DNA from: Actinomadura craniellae
Lineage (GTDB): Bacteria > Actinomycetota > Actinomycetes > Streptosporangiales > Streptosporangiaceae
DNA length: 64,000 nt
Direction of reading: 5' to 3'
Assembly (NCBI RefSeq): GCF_003289645.1
Contig: NZ_QLYX01000007.1
Span: forward strand, 124,001 to 188,000
The position numbers and the translations under genes were made by a program. The notes under the pieces are model-generated. The model was given only the letters and a program-made list of their open reading frames with translations. It was not told the DNA's origin and made no database searches. Within the stretch, counting starts at the first letter, position 1. Each line of letters begins with the position of its first letter. Below are positions 31,479 through 40,531 of this stretch, in pieces.

Positions 31479-32687
31479 GTGAGCACCTCGCAGACGGGGG
31501 CCGGGAGCGACCCGGTCGAGGGCGCCGCGGTGCCGGCCGGATCGGTGGTCGAGGCGGCGGCGGCGCCGGCCGTGTCGACGAAGAAGGCCACGAGACCCGA
31601 CCGGAGCGGGGAACCGCTGCTGCAGGTCGAGAACCTGGGCAAGCACTTCCCGGTCACGGCCGGGCTGCTGCGCCGCCAGGTCGCGGCGGTCAAGGCCGTG
31701 GACGGGGTCTCCTTCAGCGTGCACAAGGGCGAGACGCTGGGCCTGGTGGGGGAGTCGGGCTGCGGCAAGACCACCACCGGCCGGATGATCATGCGGTTGC
31801 TGGACTCCAGCTTCGGCCGGATCACGTTCGAGGGACAGGACATCACGAAGCTGTCCCAGCAGAAGATGCGCCCGCTCCGCCGCGACCTACAGATGATCTT
31901 CCAGGACCCGTACTCGTCGCTGAACCCGCGGCAGACGGTCGGCTCGATCGTGGGCGCCCCGTTCCGGCTGCAGAAGCTGCAGACCGAGAGCGGCGTCAAG
32001 AAGGCCGTCCAGGACCTGCTGGAACTGGTCGGCCTCAACCCCGAGCACTACAACCGCTACCCGCACGAGTTCTCCGGCGGCCAGCGGCAGCGCATCGGGA
32101 TCGCCCGCACGCTGGCCCTCAAGCCCCGGCTGATCGTCGCCGACGAGCCGGTCTCGGCACTGGACGTGTCCATCCAGGCCCAGGTCGTCAACCTGCTGGA
32201 AGACCTCCAGGACGAGCTCGACCTGACCTACGTGGTCATCGCCCACGACCTGTCGGTGGTCCGGCACATCTCCGACCGGATCGCGGTGATGTACCTGGGC
32301 AAGATCGTGGAGATCTCCGACGGCCACGACCTGTACGCGGCGCCGATGCACCCCTACACCAACGCGTTGCTGTCGGCGGTGCCGATCCCGGACCCGGCCG
32401 GCCGCAGGGGGCGCGAGCGGATCCGCCTGCAGGGCGACGTGCCCAGCCCGCTGGACCCGCCGCCGGCGTGCCGGTTCCACACCCGCTGCTGGAAGGCCCA
32501 GGACATCTGCAAGCGGATCGAGCCCCCGCTGGTGGAGCTGGCCCCCGGCCACCAGACCGCCTGCCACTTCCCGGAGAACGCCCCGGCCGGCGCCACCGAG
32601 CTGGTCGCCCGGGCCGCCGCCGAGCAGGAGGCGTCCGCCCCGGTGGCGGCGTCCGGCGGCCGGCGGCACGTCGGCAAGCACCGCTGA
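31479..32687 (+). CDS. Oligopeptide ABC transporter ATP-binding protein, DppF type
   Basis: A 402-residue ATPase with Walker [10 protein letters not shown], signature FSGGQRQR, Walker B and DEPVSALD, and the C-terminal CRFHTRC motif. The first 45 or so residues are an Ala/Gly-rich extension before the domain. The GTG start has GAAAGGCGAAGAA upstream. It closes the importer operon; a bidirectional terminator follows. Confidence 0.94.
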   Translation: MSTSQTGAGSDPVEGAAVPAGSVVEAAAAPAVSTKKATRPDRSGEPLLQVENLGKHFPVTAGLLRRQVAAVKAVDGVSFSVHKGETLGLVGESGCGKTTTGRMIMRLLDSSFGRITFEGQDITKLSQQKMRPLRRDLQMIFQDPYSSLNPRQTVGSIVGAPFRLQKLQTESGVKKAVQDLLELVGLNPEHYNRYPHEFSGGQRQRIGIARTLALKPRLIVADEPVSALDVSIQAQVVNLLEDLQDELDLTYVVIAHDLSVVRHISDRIAVMYLGKIVEISDGHDLYAAPMHPYTNALLSAVPIPDPAGRRGRERIRLQGDVPSPLDPPPACRFHTRCWKAQDICKRIEPPLVELAPGHQTACHFPENAPAGATELVARAAAEQEASAPVAASGGRRHVGKHR

Positions 32688-32711
32688 CCGCGGAGACGGC
32701 GAGATAACAAG

Positions 32712-32746
32712 GACGGCCCCGCACCCACCCTGGGTGCGGGGCCGTC
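32712..32746. terminator. Bidirectional terminator between convergent operons
   Basis: A perfect 16-bp stem (GACGGCCCCGCACCCA, 32712-32727, with 32731-32746) and a 3-base loop serves the importer operon and the FtsX-type permease gene. Confidence 0.8.
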
Positions 32747-32762
32747 GCCGTCCCTCCGGGTA

Positions 32763-35267
32763 TCACTCGGTGGCGATGGCCTTCAGGACGTCCATCCGGC
32801 CGGCCCGCCAGGCGGGCCACAGCGCGGCCAGCACGCCGACCACCCCGCCGAGCACGACGTAGACGGCGAGCGTCGGCACCGGGATGGACAGCACCTGCAA
32901 CCCGCTGTCGGCGAGCCCGTTCTGGATGGCCGCACCGAACGCGACACCGAGCACGACGCCCAGCAGCGTGCCGAACACGGCGATCACCACCGACTCCAGC
33001 CGGATCATCCGGCGCAGCTGGCGGCGGCTGGTGCCCACCGCCCGCAGCAGCCCGATCTCCCGGGTCCGCTCGATCACCGACAGCGCCAGGGTGTTGACCA
33101 CCCCGATCACCGCGATGATGATCGACATGGCCAGCAGGATCGTCAGGAGCACCACGAGCTGGTCGAGCTGCTTCTGGAACGTCTCCTTCAGCTCCGCCTG
33201 GTTCTGGAGCTGCAGGTTCGGGAACTGGGCCAGCGCCCGCTCCACCCCCTGCCGGGTGGCGGTGTCCGCGTTCGCCACGTCGATGAGCCCGAGCACGGCC
33301 AGCGGCTGGGCGGTGTGCGCCAGGTAGGTCTCCAGGGGCAGGACGGGAGCCCCGCCGAGCAGGTCGTTCCTGGCGTAGATCCCGGCGACGCGCAGCTGCT
33401 GCCGCGCCCCGTCGGCGAACTGCGCGGCGACGGGGCTGCCCACCGTCCACTTCCTGGCCTTGGCGACGTCCTCGGAGACGAGGATGCCGTCCTTGCCGAG
33501 CTGGGTCGATCCGGAGACCACCTGCATCCGGCCCCCCGCGACCAGCCCCGCGGTGTCGCCGGACTGCACGCCCAGGGCCTTGCCCTCGACGTTGATCTGC
33601 CCCATGTACAGGGCGGTCGCCCGCTCCACACCCGGCGCCTGGCTCACGGCCTTGAACGCCTCCGGGCTGAACGGCATCTGGGTCTCGGACATGAGGATGT
33701 AGTCGGCGCCGAACTGCTTGTCGATCGACTGGCCGATGGAGGACACCGCGGACGCCTGCACCACGTTGATCCCGCTGACCAGGGCCAGCCCGATCATCAG
33801 CGCGGAGGCCGTCGAGGCGGTCCGCCGCGGGTTGCGCAGCGCGTTCTCCCGGGCGAGCCGGCCAGGCGTGCCGAACAGCCGGGGGAACACGGCACCGAGC
33901 AGCCGGATCACCGGCTGGCTGATCACCGGGGCGAGCATCGTCACGCCGAGGAAGACCAGGAACGCGCCGACGCCGAGCAGCTCCAGGGTTCCGCTCGCCA
34001 GCCCGCCGAACACCGCCGCCGCGCCGCCCACCGTCATCACGGTGCCGATGATCACCCGCAGCCGCAGGGTGCGCTGCGCCGGTCGCACCTCCTCGCGCAT
34101 CGCCGCGACCGGCGGGGTCTTGGCCGCCCGCCGCGCCGGGAAGTACGCCGCCACCACCGTGATGGTGACGCCCACCACGTACGACCAGATGACCGGGGTG
34201 GCGGTGAACACCAGCCCGCCCTCGTCGCTGGTGTTTATGGCGCCGTTCAGCAGCGTGGCGATCCCGTAGCCCGCCGCCAGGCCGAGGGTGGAGCCGACCA
34301 CGCCGACCGCGAACGCCTCGCCGAGCACCGCCCGTGTCACCTGCCGGCGCGAGGCGCCGATGGCCCGCAGCAGGGCCAGCTCCCGGGTGCGCTGGGCCAC
34401 CAGCATCGAGAACGTGTTGAAGATGATGAACGCGCCGACGAAGACTGCGATCAGGCCGAACACCAGCAGCAGGGTCCGGAAGAACGTCAGGAAGCCCTCG
34501 ATGTCGCTCTTGCCCTCTTCGACGAGCTGCTTACCGGTGATCGCCTCCATCCCGGCGGGCAGTACCTGGGCGACCCGGTCCCGCAGCACCTCCTGCGACA
34601 CCCCGGTGGTGTCCATCGAGATGTCGGAGAAGAACCCGGGCTTGAGCAGCAGCCGCTGCGCCGTCGCGGTGTCGAAGGCGGTGACCGTGGCGCCCATCAG
34701 GTTGGGCGTCTCGATGACCCCCACGATCGTCACGGAATGCGTCGGCCCCTGCAGCAGGATCTTCGCCTGGTCGCCGACCTTGTACCCGGCCCGCTCCAGA
34801 GTCGACTCGTCCACGGCGGCCTCGGCCGGCCCGGCCGGGGCCCGGCCCGAGATGAGCTTGAAGTCGCTGCTGCCACCGGTCTCGACCCAGTTCACGCCCA
34901 GCTGCGGCGGGCCGACCGTGGCGGCCGCCTTGCCGTCCTTGCCGATGAGAGCGGCGTACCCGGTGACGTTGCCGATCGGGTTCTTGACGCCCTCCACGGT
35001 GCGCAGCCGGTCGAGGACGGCCGCGGGAACCGGTGGCCGGACCGGTGCCCCGGTCGCGTCCATCCCGTCCACGATCTGCTTGCCGCGGACGTCCACGGCG
35101 ACGCCCTTGCCGATGCTGTTGAACAGGTCGTCGAACTGCCGGGACATGGTGTCGGTGAAGATGAAGGTGCCGGCGACCATCGCCACGCCGAGCACCACCG
35201 ACACTGCGGTCAGCACCAACCGCAGTTTGTGCGCCGCGAGGTTGCGCAGCGTCACCTTGGCCATCAT
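32763..35267 (-). CDS. ABC transporter permease, FtsX/MacB type
   Basis: An 834-residue membrane protein with two FtsX-like units, each of which contains a large extracytoplasmic domain and grouped helices near residues 15-40, 260-390, 430-500 and 715-815. Such permeases usually export lipids, peptides or antibiotics, or sense them. ATG 35267 is chosen because GAGGTG lies upstream. It follows its ATPase (35341-36132) and lies downstream of a two-component system, a typical antimicrobial-response arrangement. Confidence 0.9.
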   Translation of the reverse strand: MMAKVTLRNLAAHKLRLVLTAVSVVLGVAMVAGTFIFTDTMSRQFDDLFNSIGKGVAVDVRGKQIVDGMDATGAPVRPPVPAAVLDRLRTVEGVKNPIGNVTGYAALIGKDGKAAATVGPPQLGVNWVETGGSSDFKLISGRAPAGPAEAAVDESTLERAGYKVGDQAKILLQGPTHSVTIVGVIETPNLMGATVTAFDTATAQRLLLKPGFFSDISMDTTGVSQEVLRDRVAQVLPAGMEAITGKQLVEEGKSDIEGFLTFFRTLLLVFGLIAVFVGAFIIFNTFSMLVAQRTRELALLRAIGASRRQVTRAVLGEAFAVGVVGSTLGLAAGYGIATLLNGAINTSDEGGLVFTATPVIWSYVVGVTITVVAAYFPARRAAKTPPVAAMREEVRPAQRTLRLRVIIGTVMTVGGAAAVFGGLASGTLELLGVGAFLVFLGVTMLAPVISQPVIRLLGAVFPRLFGTPGRLARENALRNPRRTASTASALMIGLALVSGINVVQASAVSSIGQSIDKQFGADYILMSETQMPFSPEAFKAVSQAPGVERATALYMGQINVEGKALGVQSGDTAGLVAGGRMQVVSGSTQLGKDGILVSEDVAKARKWTVGSPVAAQFADGARQQLRVAGIYARNDLLGGAPVLPLETYLAHTAQPLAVLGLIDVANADTATRQGVERALAQFPNLQLQNQAELKETFQKQLDQLVVLLTILLAMSIIIAVIGVVNTLALSVIERTREIGLLRAVGTSRRQLRRMIRLESVVIAVFGTLLGVVLGVAFGAAIQNGLADSGLQVLSIPVPTLAVYVVLGGVVGVLAALWPAWRAGRMDVLKAIATE

Positions 35268-35340
35268 GGGAGACACCTCAGTTCGTTCGGCCGGCCCGCG
35301 GGGCCGGTCGGGGATCCGGTCGGGGGGAGGGGCGGGGCGG

Positions 35341-36132
35341 TCACGCGTCGCTCCCCGGCCGGTCGAAACCCTTCATCCGCTCCAGCACCTTCTCCGCGGT
35401 CGGGTCGCCCATCTGGTCGACGACCCGGCCGTCCGACAGGAACAGCACCAGGTCCGAGTAGGCGGCGGCGGCCGGGTCGTGGGTCACCATGACGATGGTC
35501 TGGCCCATCTCCCGCACCGAGGAACGCAGGAAACCCAGCACCTCCGCGCCGGAGCGCGAGTCGAGGTTGCCGGTCGGCTCGTCGGCGAAGACGATCTCCG
35601 GGCGGGAGGCCAGCGCCCGGGCGCACGCCACCCGCTGCTGCTGACCACCCGACAGCTCGCTGGGCCGGTGCCGGAGCCGGTCCCGCAGCCCCACCGTGTC
35701 GATCACGGTGTCGAGCCACTCCCGGTCGGGCTTGCGGCCGGCGATGTCCATCGGCAGCGTGATGTTCTCCAGCGCCGTCAGCGTCGGGACCAGATTGAAC
35801 GCCTGGAAGACGAAGCCGATCCGGTCGCGGCGCAGCCGGGTCAGCCGCTTGTCGTCCAGCCGGGTCAGCTCGACGTCGCCGATGAGGACCTGGCCGGAGC
35901 TGACCGAGTCGAGCCCCGCCATGCAGTGCATCAGCGTGGACTTGCCCGACCCGGACGGGCCCATGATCGCGGTGAACCGGCCGCGCGGGATGCCCACCGA
36001 CACGTGGTCGAGGGCGACGACCCGGGCGTCACCGGAGCCGTAGACCTTGCTGACGTCCTGGGCGCGGGCGGCGAGGTCCGCCGCTCCGGGCCGATTCAGT
36101 TCCTCGGCGGTGATGGGGGCGGTGTTCGTCAC
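35341..36132 (-). CDS. ABC transporter ATP-binding protein, LolD/MacB type
   Basis: This 263-residue ATPase has Walker A GPSGSGKST, signature LSGGQQQRVACARAL, Walker B IVFADEPTGNLDS and the switch His in VTHDP. GTG 36132 has AGGGAG about 8 bases upstream and starts just before the conserved domain. It partners with the FtsX-type permease 73 bases downstream. The 198-base gap to the response regulator should contain its promoter, but no clear -35/-10 is seen. Confidence 0.93.
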   Translation of the reverse strand: MTNTAPITAEELNRPGAADLAARAQDVSKVYGSGDARVVALDHVSVGIPRGRFTAIMGPSGSGKSTLMHCMAGLDSVSSGQVLIGDVELTRLDDKRLTRLRRDRIGFVFQAFNLVPTLTALENITLPMDIAGRKPDREWLDTVIDTVGLRDRLRHRPSELSGGQQQRVACARALASRPEIVFADEPTGNLDSRSGAEVLGFLRSSVREMGQTIVMVTHDPAAAAYSDLVLFLSDGRVVDQMGDPTAEKVLERMKGFDRPGSDA

Positions 36133-36330
36133 GAGAAAACTCCCTGGGGGATGGAAGAAACGGCAAGGGCGGGCGAGCCGAAGAACTCGTCGGTCCGGTA
36201 AAGAAAATCTAAAGGCCTGTTCCATCCAGCGGATGAGCCGAGGGAAGGGAGTCACTCTCCCCCTCGCGCATGAGCGCTCCGCGCCCCCTCATTCTTCGGA
36301 AGTAGGGGGGTCCTGGCCCTTTCAGGGGGG

Positions 36331-37008
36331 TCAGCCCTGACCCGGGCGGCTCATCCCCGTCTCGTAGGCGTACACCACCGCCTGCACCCGGTCGCGCAAC
36401 CCCAGCTTGGCCAGCACGTTCCCCACGTGCGTCTTGACCGTCGTCTCACTGACCACCAGCTCGGCCGCGATCTCCGCGTTGGACAGCCCGCGGGCCACGT
36501 GGCTCAGCACCTCGCGCTCCCGCTCCGTCAGCGTGTCCAGGCCCGGCGGGGGAGCCGCGTCCCGCACCGCCGGCAGCCGGGTGGCGAACTTGTCCAGCAG
36601 CCGCCGCGTCACGCTCGGCGCCACGATCGCGTCACCGGCCGCCACGATCCGGATCGCCGACACCAGGTCCTCCGGCGGCGAGTCCTTCAGCAGGAAACCG
36701 CTGGCCCCCGCCCGCACCGCCTCGATGACGTACTCGTCCAGGTCGAACGTCGTCAGGATCAGCACCCGCGGGTCATGCGTCGCGGCGCCCTCCCGGACGA
36801 TCCGCCGGGTCGCCTCGATACCGTCCACCCCGGGCATCCGGATGTCCATCAGCACCACGTCCGGCAGCAGCGAGCGCGTCGCCTCCACCGCCACCGCCCC
36901 GTCTCCGGCCTCGCCCACCACCGCGATGTCCGGCTCGGCCTCCAGGATCAGCCGGAACCCCGTCCGCAGCAACGGTTGATCATCGACCAGCAGCACCCGG
37001 ACCGTCAT
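36331..37008 (-). CDS. Response regulator, NarL/LuxR family
   Basis: This 225-residue regulator has a receiver domain (acidic pair in LLVDDQP, phospho-Asp in LMDIRMPG, Lys in LLKDS) and a LuxR-type helix-turn-helix (LTEREREVLSHVARGLSNAEIA region). It is paired with the histidine kinase upstream and probably controls the adjacent ABC genes (inference from order). The ATG has GAGG 4 bases upstream that overlaps the end of a possible 15-residue coupling peptide. Confidence 0.95.
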   Translation of the reverse strand: MTVRVLLVDDQPLLRTGFRLILEAEPDIAVVGEAGDGAVAVEATRSLLPDVVLMDIRMPGVDGIEATRRIVREGAATHDPRVLILTTFDLDEYVIEAVRAGASGFLLKDSPPEDLVSAIRIVAAGDAIVAPSVTRRLLDKFATRLPAVRDAAPPPGLDTLTEREREVLSHVARGLSNAEIAAELVVSETTVKTHVGNVLAKLGLRDRVQAVVYAYETGMSRPGQG

Positions 37009-37014
37009 CCGACC

Positions 37015-37062
37015 TCACTCACCACGACTACTCACCACGACTTGCTCACCACGCCTGCTCAT
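37015..37062 (-). CDS. Possible 15-residue coupling peptide between kinase and regulator
   Basis: The kinase stop TGA runs into ATG (TGATG, 37064-37060), which opens a frame MSRRGEQVVVSSRGE ending 6 bases before the regulator ATG. It is built from about four imperfect 13-base repeats. It may only serve to carry ribosomes to the next gene, or be fortuitous. Confidence 0.3.
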   Translation of the reverse strand: MSRRGEQVVVSSRGE

Positions 37063-38267
37063 CACGCCTCCAGCGGGAACCGGGCACGCACCCCGAACCC
37101 GCCACCCATCCGCGGACCGATCCGCAGCTCACCGCCGTACAGGGCGACGCGCTCGTACATCCCTACCAGGCCATGGCCCGGATTGTCGCCGTTGTCGCCG
37201 ATGGACGTCGCCGCGCCACGCCCATCGTCCTCGACCTCCACGGTCAGATCCCGGTCGGTGTACCGCAGCCGCACCCACGCCCGCGCCTGCGGACCCGCGT
37301 GCTTGAGCGTATTGGTCAGCGCCTCCTGGATCAGCCGGAATGCCGCCAGGTCCACCCCCGGCGACAGCGCCCGGCTCTCACCCTCCACCCACAGCTGCAC
37401 CGCCAGCCCGGTCTCCCGCACCGAATCGACCAACTCGCCGACGTCGCCCATGCCCGGCTGCGGCGCCAGCCGCGGCTCCTGCGCCTCGGCGTCCCGATCG
37501 GTGCGCAACACGCCCACGATCCGGCGCATCTCGCTCAGCGCGGTCCGGCCCACCTCCTCGATGGTGCCCAGCGCCTCCCGCGCCCCCTCCGGGTTGCGGT
37601 CCAGGATCCGCCGCGCCGCCCCCGCCTGCACCGTCATCACGCTCACATGGTGAGCCACCACGTCGTGCAGCTCCCGGGCGATCCGCGACCGCTCCTCCAC
37701 CCGCGCCGCCCGCGCATCCGACCCGCGCGCCCGCTCCAGCCGGGACGTCCGGTCCTCCAGCTCGGTCAGGTACGCCCGCCGCAACCGCAGGCTGCGCCCC
37801 AGCCACCACACCCCGACCACCAGGGTCATGTTGGTCAGATAGTTGATCAGACTGAGCGGCTCGGGCAGCATCGCCAGGACCACGTTCAGCCCCACCACCG
37901 CCAGCACCCCGCCGAGCGCGCTGTGTGCCAGCGCCCGGTGCGCCGCCACACTGTAGATCGCCAGCAGGAGCGCCACCACGTCCGCCACCGACGGCGGGTA
38001 CCCCAGCGCCGCCAGCGCCATCTCACCGGCCAGCACCAGCACCAGCACCGTCATCGGCAGCCGCTGCCGCACCGCCACCGCGCCGGTCACCGCGACGATC
38101 AGCGCCGCGCTCCGCAGATCGGGCGGGTGGTACCCCAGCTCCGGCGGTACCCGGTCCAGAAAGTACTGCGGCAGCCCGACCGCCAGCAGTAGCGCGGCGA
38201 CAAGGGCGTCACGCAGCTCGGGACGGGTGCGCAGCACGGAACACAGGCTGCGGATGCGGGGTGACAC
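37062..38267 (-). CDS. Sensor histidine kinase
   Basis: A 401-residue kinase of the NarL-partner class. The N-terminal half holds several membrane helices (about residues 18-165) without a large outer domain, so it may sense within the membrane. The phospho-His is in ELHDVVAHHVSVM (HisKA_3), the N box is EALTNTLKHAG and the G box is GHGLVGMYERV. The GTG start is supported by a TAGTGT box exactly 6 bases upstream. Confidence 0.95.
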   Translation of the reverse strand: MSPRIRSLCSVLRTRPELRDALVAALLLAVGLPQYFLDRVPPELGYHPPDLRSAALIVAVTGAVAVRQRLPMTVLVLVLAGEMALAALGYPPSVADVVALLLAIYSVAAHRALAHSALGGVLAVVGLNVVLAMLPEPLSLINYLTNMTLVVGVWWLGRSLRLRRAYLTELEDRTSRLERARGSDARAARVEERSRIARELHDVVAHHVSVMTVQAGAARRILDRNPEGAREALGTIEEVGRTALSEMRRIVGVLRTDRDAEAQEPRLAPQPGMGDVGELVDSVRETGLAVQLWVEGESRALSPGVDLAAFRLIQEALTNTLKHAGPQARAWVRLRYTDRDLTVEVEDDGRGAATSIGDNGDNPGHGLVGMYERVALYGGELRIGPRMGGGFGVRARFPLEA

Positions 38268-38273
38268 GTTTTC

Positions 38274-38279
38274 ACACTA
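38274..38279 (-). promoter_or_regulatory. -10 box TAGTGT, leaderless histidine kinase gene
   Basis: TAGTGT on the minus strand is followed by 6 bases and GTG 38267. Confidence 0.5.
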
Positions 38280-38353
38280 GGACGTCCGACCTCGCCCGGG
38301 GCCCTCCTGCGCGGGGATCCCGGATCCTCCGCAAGGATGAGGCGCCGCCCTGC

Positions 38354-39274
38354 TCACAGGTCGTCGGAGTACCGCCCCACGGCCGGCCCCGGGGCCGGTT
38401 CGGCATCGGCCGGCGACACCCGGGCCGGGGGCGCCGCCGGCAGCGGCGGCGGCGTGCCGCCGAACTCCGGGCACCGTGCCCTGTGGTCGCACCAGTCGCA
38501 CAGCCGCCCGCGCCGGGCCCGCCACTCATCCGTCCGCATGGCCCGCTGGATCGCCGCCCACAGCGCCTCGACCTTCCGCTCCGTCGCCAGCAGATCGGCC
38601 TCGTCCGGCACGTACCGCAGCACCTCGCCGTTGCCCAGGTACATCAGTTGCAACAGCCGGGGCACCTCGCCGCGCAGCCGCCACACCACCAGGGCGTAGA
38701 ACTTCATCTGGAACAGCGCCCGGGCCTCGAAGTCGGCCCGCGGCGCCGTGCCCGTCTTGTAGTCGACGATCCGCGTCGCGCCGCCCGGCGCCACGTCCAC
38801 CCGGTCGATGTAGCCCCGCAGCTTCAGCCCCGACCCCAGCACCGTCTCCACGAACAGCTCGCGCTCGGCGGGCTCCAGCCGCCGCGGGTCCTCCAGGGTG
38901 AAGTACCGCTCGACCATCCGCCGCGCCTCGGCCAGCCACTCGGCCCGCTCGGCGCCCCCCGCCTCGTCGTCGGCGAACAACCCCGCCAGCTCCGGCTCCC
39001 GCGCCAGCAGCCGCTCCCACTGCGGATCGAGCAGCTCCAGCGCCGCCGGCGCCGTCCGCTCGGCCGCGGGCAGGTCGTAGAGCCGTTCCAGCACCGCGTG
39101 CACCAGCGTGCCCCGCACCGCCGCCGCACTCGGCCGCTCCGGGATCTGATCGATCACCCGGAACCGGTACAGCAGCGGGCACGTCATGAAGTCGCCGGCC
39201 CGGGACGGGGACAGCGAACCGATCACCACCGGAGCGCCGTCACCCGTGCCCGCGATCTCCTCGGTGGTCGTCAT
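38354..39274 (-). CDS. RecB-like PD-(D/E)XK nuclease with Fe-S cysteines
   Basis: This 306-residue nuclease resembles the AddB/Cas4-type RecB domain. The catalytic core includes GYIDRVDV and RIVDYKTGT. Four cysteines, one near residue 32 (MTCPLLYRF) and three in LCDWCDHRARCPEF, fit an iron-sulfur cluster. It probably acts in DNA repair. ATG 39274 is supported by a TACCCT box 7 bases upstream. It is divergent from the site-2 protease gene. Confidence 0.9.
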   Translation of the reverse strand: MTTTEEIAGTGDGAPVVIGSLSPSRAGDFMTCPLLYRFRVIDQIPERPSAAAVRGTLVHAVLERLYDLPAAERTAPAALELLDPQWERLLAREPELAGLFADDEAGGAERAEWLAEARRMVERYFTLEDPRRLEPAERELFVETVLGSGLKLRGYIDRVDVAPGGATRIVDYKTGTAPRADFEARALFQMKFYALVVWRLRGEVPRLLQLMYLGNGEVLRYVPDEADLLATERKVEALWAAIQRAMRTDEWRARRGRLCDWCDHRARCPEFGGTPPPLPAAPPARVSPADAEPAPGPAVGRYSDDL

Positions 39275-39281
39275 GCGCTCG

Positions 39282-39287
39282 AGGGTA
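39282..39287 (-). promoter_or_regulatory. -10 box TACCCT, leaderless RecB-like gene
   Basis: TACCCT on the minus strand is followed by 7 bases and ATG 39274. Confidence 0.5.
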
Positions 39288-39344
39288 GGCCACCCCTGTG
39301 ACGAAACCGCGGATCCCCGGCCACCCGCCGCGCCGCCCGGCCCG

Positions 39345-39350
39345 TACCAT
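39345..39350 (+). promoter_or_regulatory. -10 box TACCAT, leaderless site-2 protease gene
   Basis: TACCAT is followed by 7 bases and GTG 39358. Confidence 0.5.
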
Positions 39351-39357
39351 CGAGGAC

Positions 39358-40500
39358 GTGGCAGACAGCACGCCGGACCCCGGCCGAGAACACCGACGTC
39401 CAGGCCTGCTGGTGGGGCGCCCCTTCGGCATCCCGGTGTACGTGTCGCCGAGCTGGTTCCTGGTCGCCTTCCTCATCACCGTGCTGTTCGAGTACCAGGT
39501 CCGCGACGTCGCCTCCGCCCCGTTCAGCCACCTGATCGCCTTCGCCTACGCGGTCCTGCTCTACGCCTCGGTGTTCGTCCACGAGCTCAGCCACGCCGTC
39601 ACCGCCCGCGCCATGGGCCTGCCCGTCCGCGCCGTCACCCTGCACATCCTCGGCGGCGACACCGCCATCGAACGCGAATCACCCACCCCCGGCCGCGACT
39701 TCCTCATCGCCTTCGCCGGGCCCGTGGTCAACCTCGTCCTCGCCGCCATCGGGCTGCTGGTCCACCTGCTGGTGCCGCTGCCCCCCGTCGCCCGCCTCCT
39801 GGTCGACGCCCTCACCATCGCCAACCTCCTGGTCGGCCTGTTCAACCTGCTGCCCGGCCTGCCCCTGGACGGCGGCCGGCTCGTCCGCGCCGCCGTCTGG
39901 AAGATCACCGGCCGGGCTCGTGACGGCACGATCGTCGCCGGCTGGGTCGGGCGCGGAGTTGCCCTGCTCACCCTCGCCGGCGGCGCGCTCCTGGCCTCCC
40001 AGCGCACCACCGGCGGCGGCTACGGCTGGCTCGCCCTGCTGTGGTCCGCCCTGATCGCCTCCTTCATCTGGGTGGGGGCCTCCTCGGCCATCCAGAACGA
40101 ACGGCTGCGCGAGCGGATCCCCCTGCTGAACGCCCGCCGCCTCGCCCGCCGCGCGACGCTCGTCCCCGGCGACACCCCGCTCGCCGAGGCGATCCGCCGG
40201 GCCCAGGCCGACGGCTCCGGCGCCCTCGTCATCGCCGACCACGACGGCACCCCCACCGCGCTGGTCAGCGAGCAGGCCGTCCACGCCGTCCCCGAACAGC
40301 GCCGCCCCTGGACGCTCACCAGCGAGATCTCCCGGAGCCTGACCCCCGGGCTCACCCTGGACGCCGACCTCGCCGGCGAAGACCTCCTCCAGGCCGTCCA
40401 GCAGGTCCAGGCCACCGAGTACCTGCTCGTCGAACCCGACGGCCGGATCTACGGGGTACTGTCCCTCGGCGACCTCGACCGGGAGTTCAGCGGGGCCTGA
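39358..40500 (+). CDS. Site-2 protease family membrane metalloprotease with CBS-like tail
   Basis: The 380-residue protein is a membrane-embedded zinc protease. The HExxH site is VHELSHAV (His75, Glu76, His79) and the second metal motif is GLPLDGGRL. About six hydrophobic segments precede a soluble C-terminal region of about 120 residues resembling CBS domains. Members release anti-sigma or other membrane proteins; the target is unknown. GTG 39358 is preferred over an upstream in-frame start because of the TACCAT box. Confidence 0.92.
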   Translation: MADSTPDPGREHRRPGLLVGRPFGIPVYVSPSWFLVAFLITVLFEYQVRDVASAPFSHLIAFAYAVLLYASVFVHELSHAVTARAMGLPVRAVTLHILGGDTAIERESPTPGRDFLIAFAGPVVNLVLAAIGLLVHLLVPLPPVARLLVDALTIANLLVGLFNLLPGLPLDGGRLVRAAVWKITGRARDGTIVAGWVGRGVALLTLAGGALLASQRTTGGGYGWLALLWSALIASFIWVGASSAIQNERLRERIPLLNARRLARRATLVPGDTPLAEAIRRAQADGSGALVIADHDGTPTALVSEQAVHAVPEQRRPWTLTSEISRSLTPGLTLDADLAGEDLLQAVQQVQATEYLLVEPDGRIYGVLSLGDLDREFSGA

Positions 40501-40518
40501 GACGCCGCCGACCCCCGA

Positions 40519-40524
40519 TAACCT
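40519..40524 (+). promoter_or_regulatory. -10 box TAACCT, leaderless trmI
   Basis: TAACCT is followed by 7 bases and the trmI ATG. Confidence 0.5.
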
Positions 40525-40531
40525 GCCCTGC

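Noticed and set aside
33315-35492. Long plus-strand frame opposite the FtsX-type permease
   Set aside because: Arg/His/Gly-rich antisense product; the permease helices are on the minus strand.
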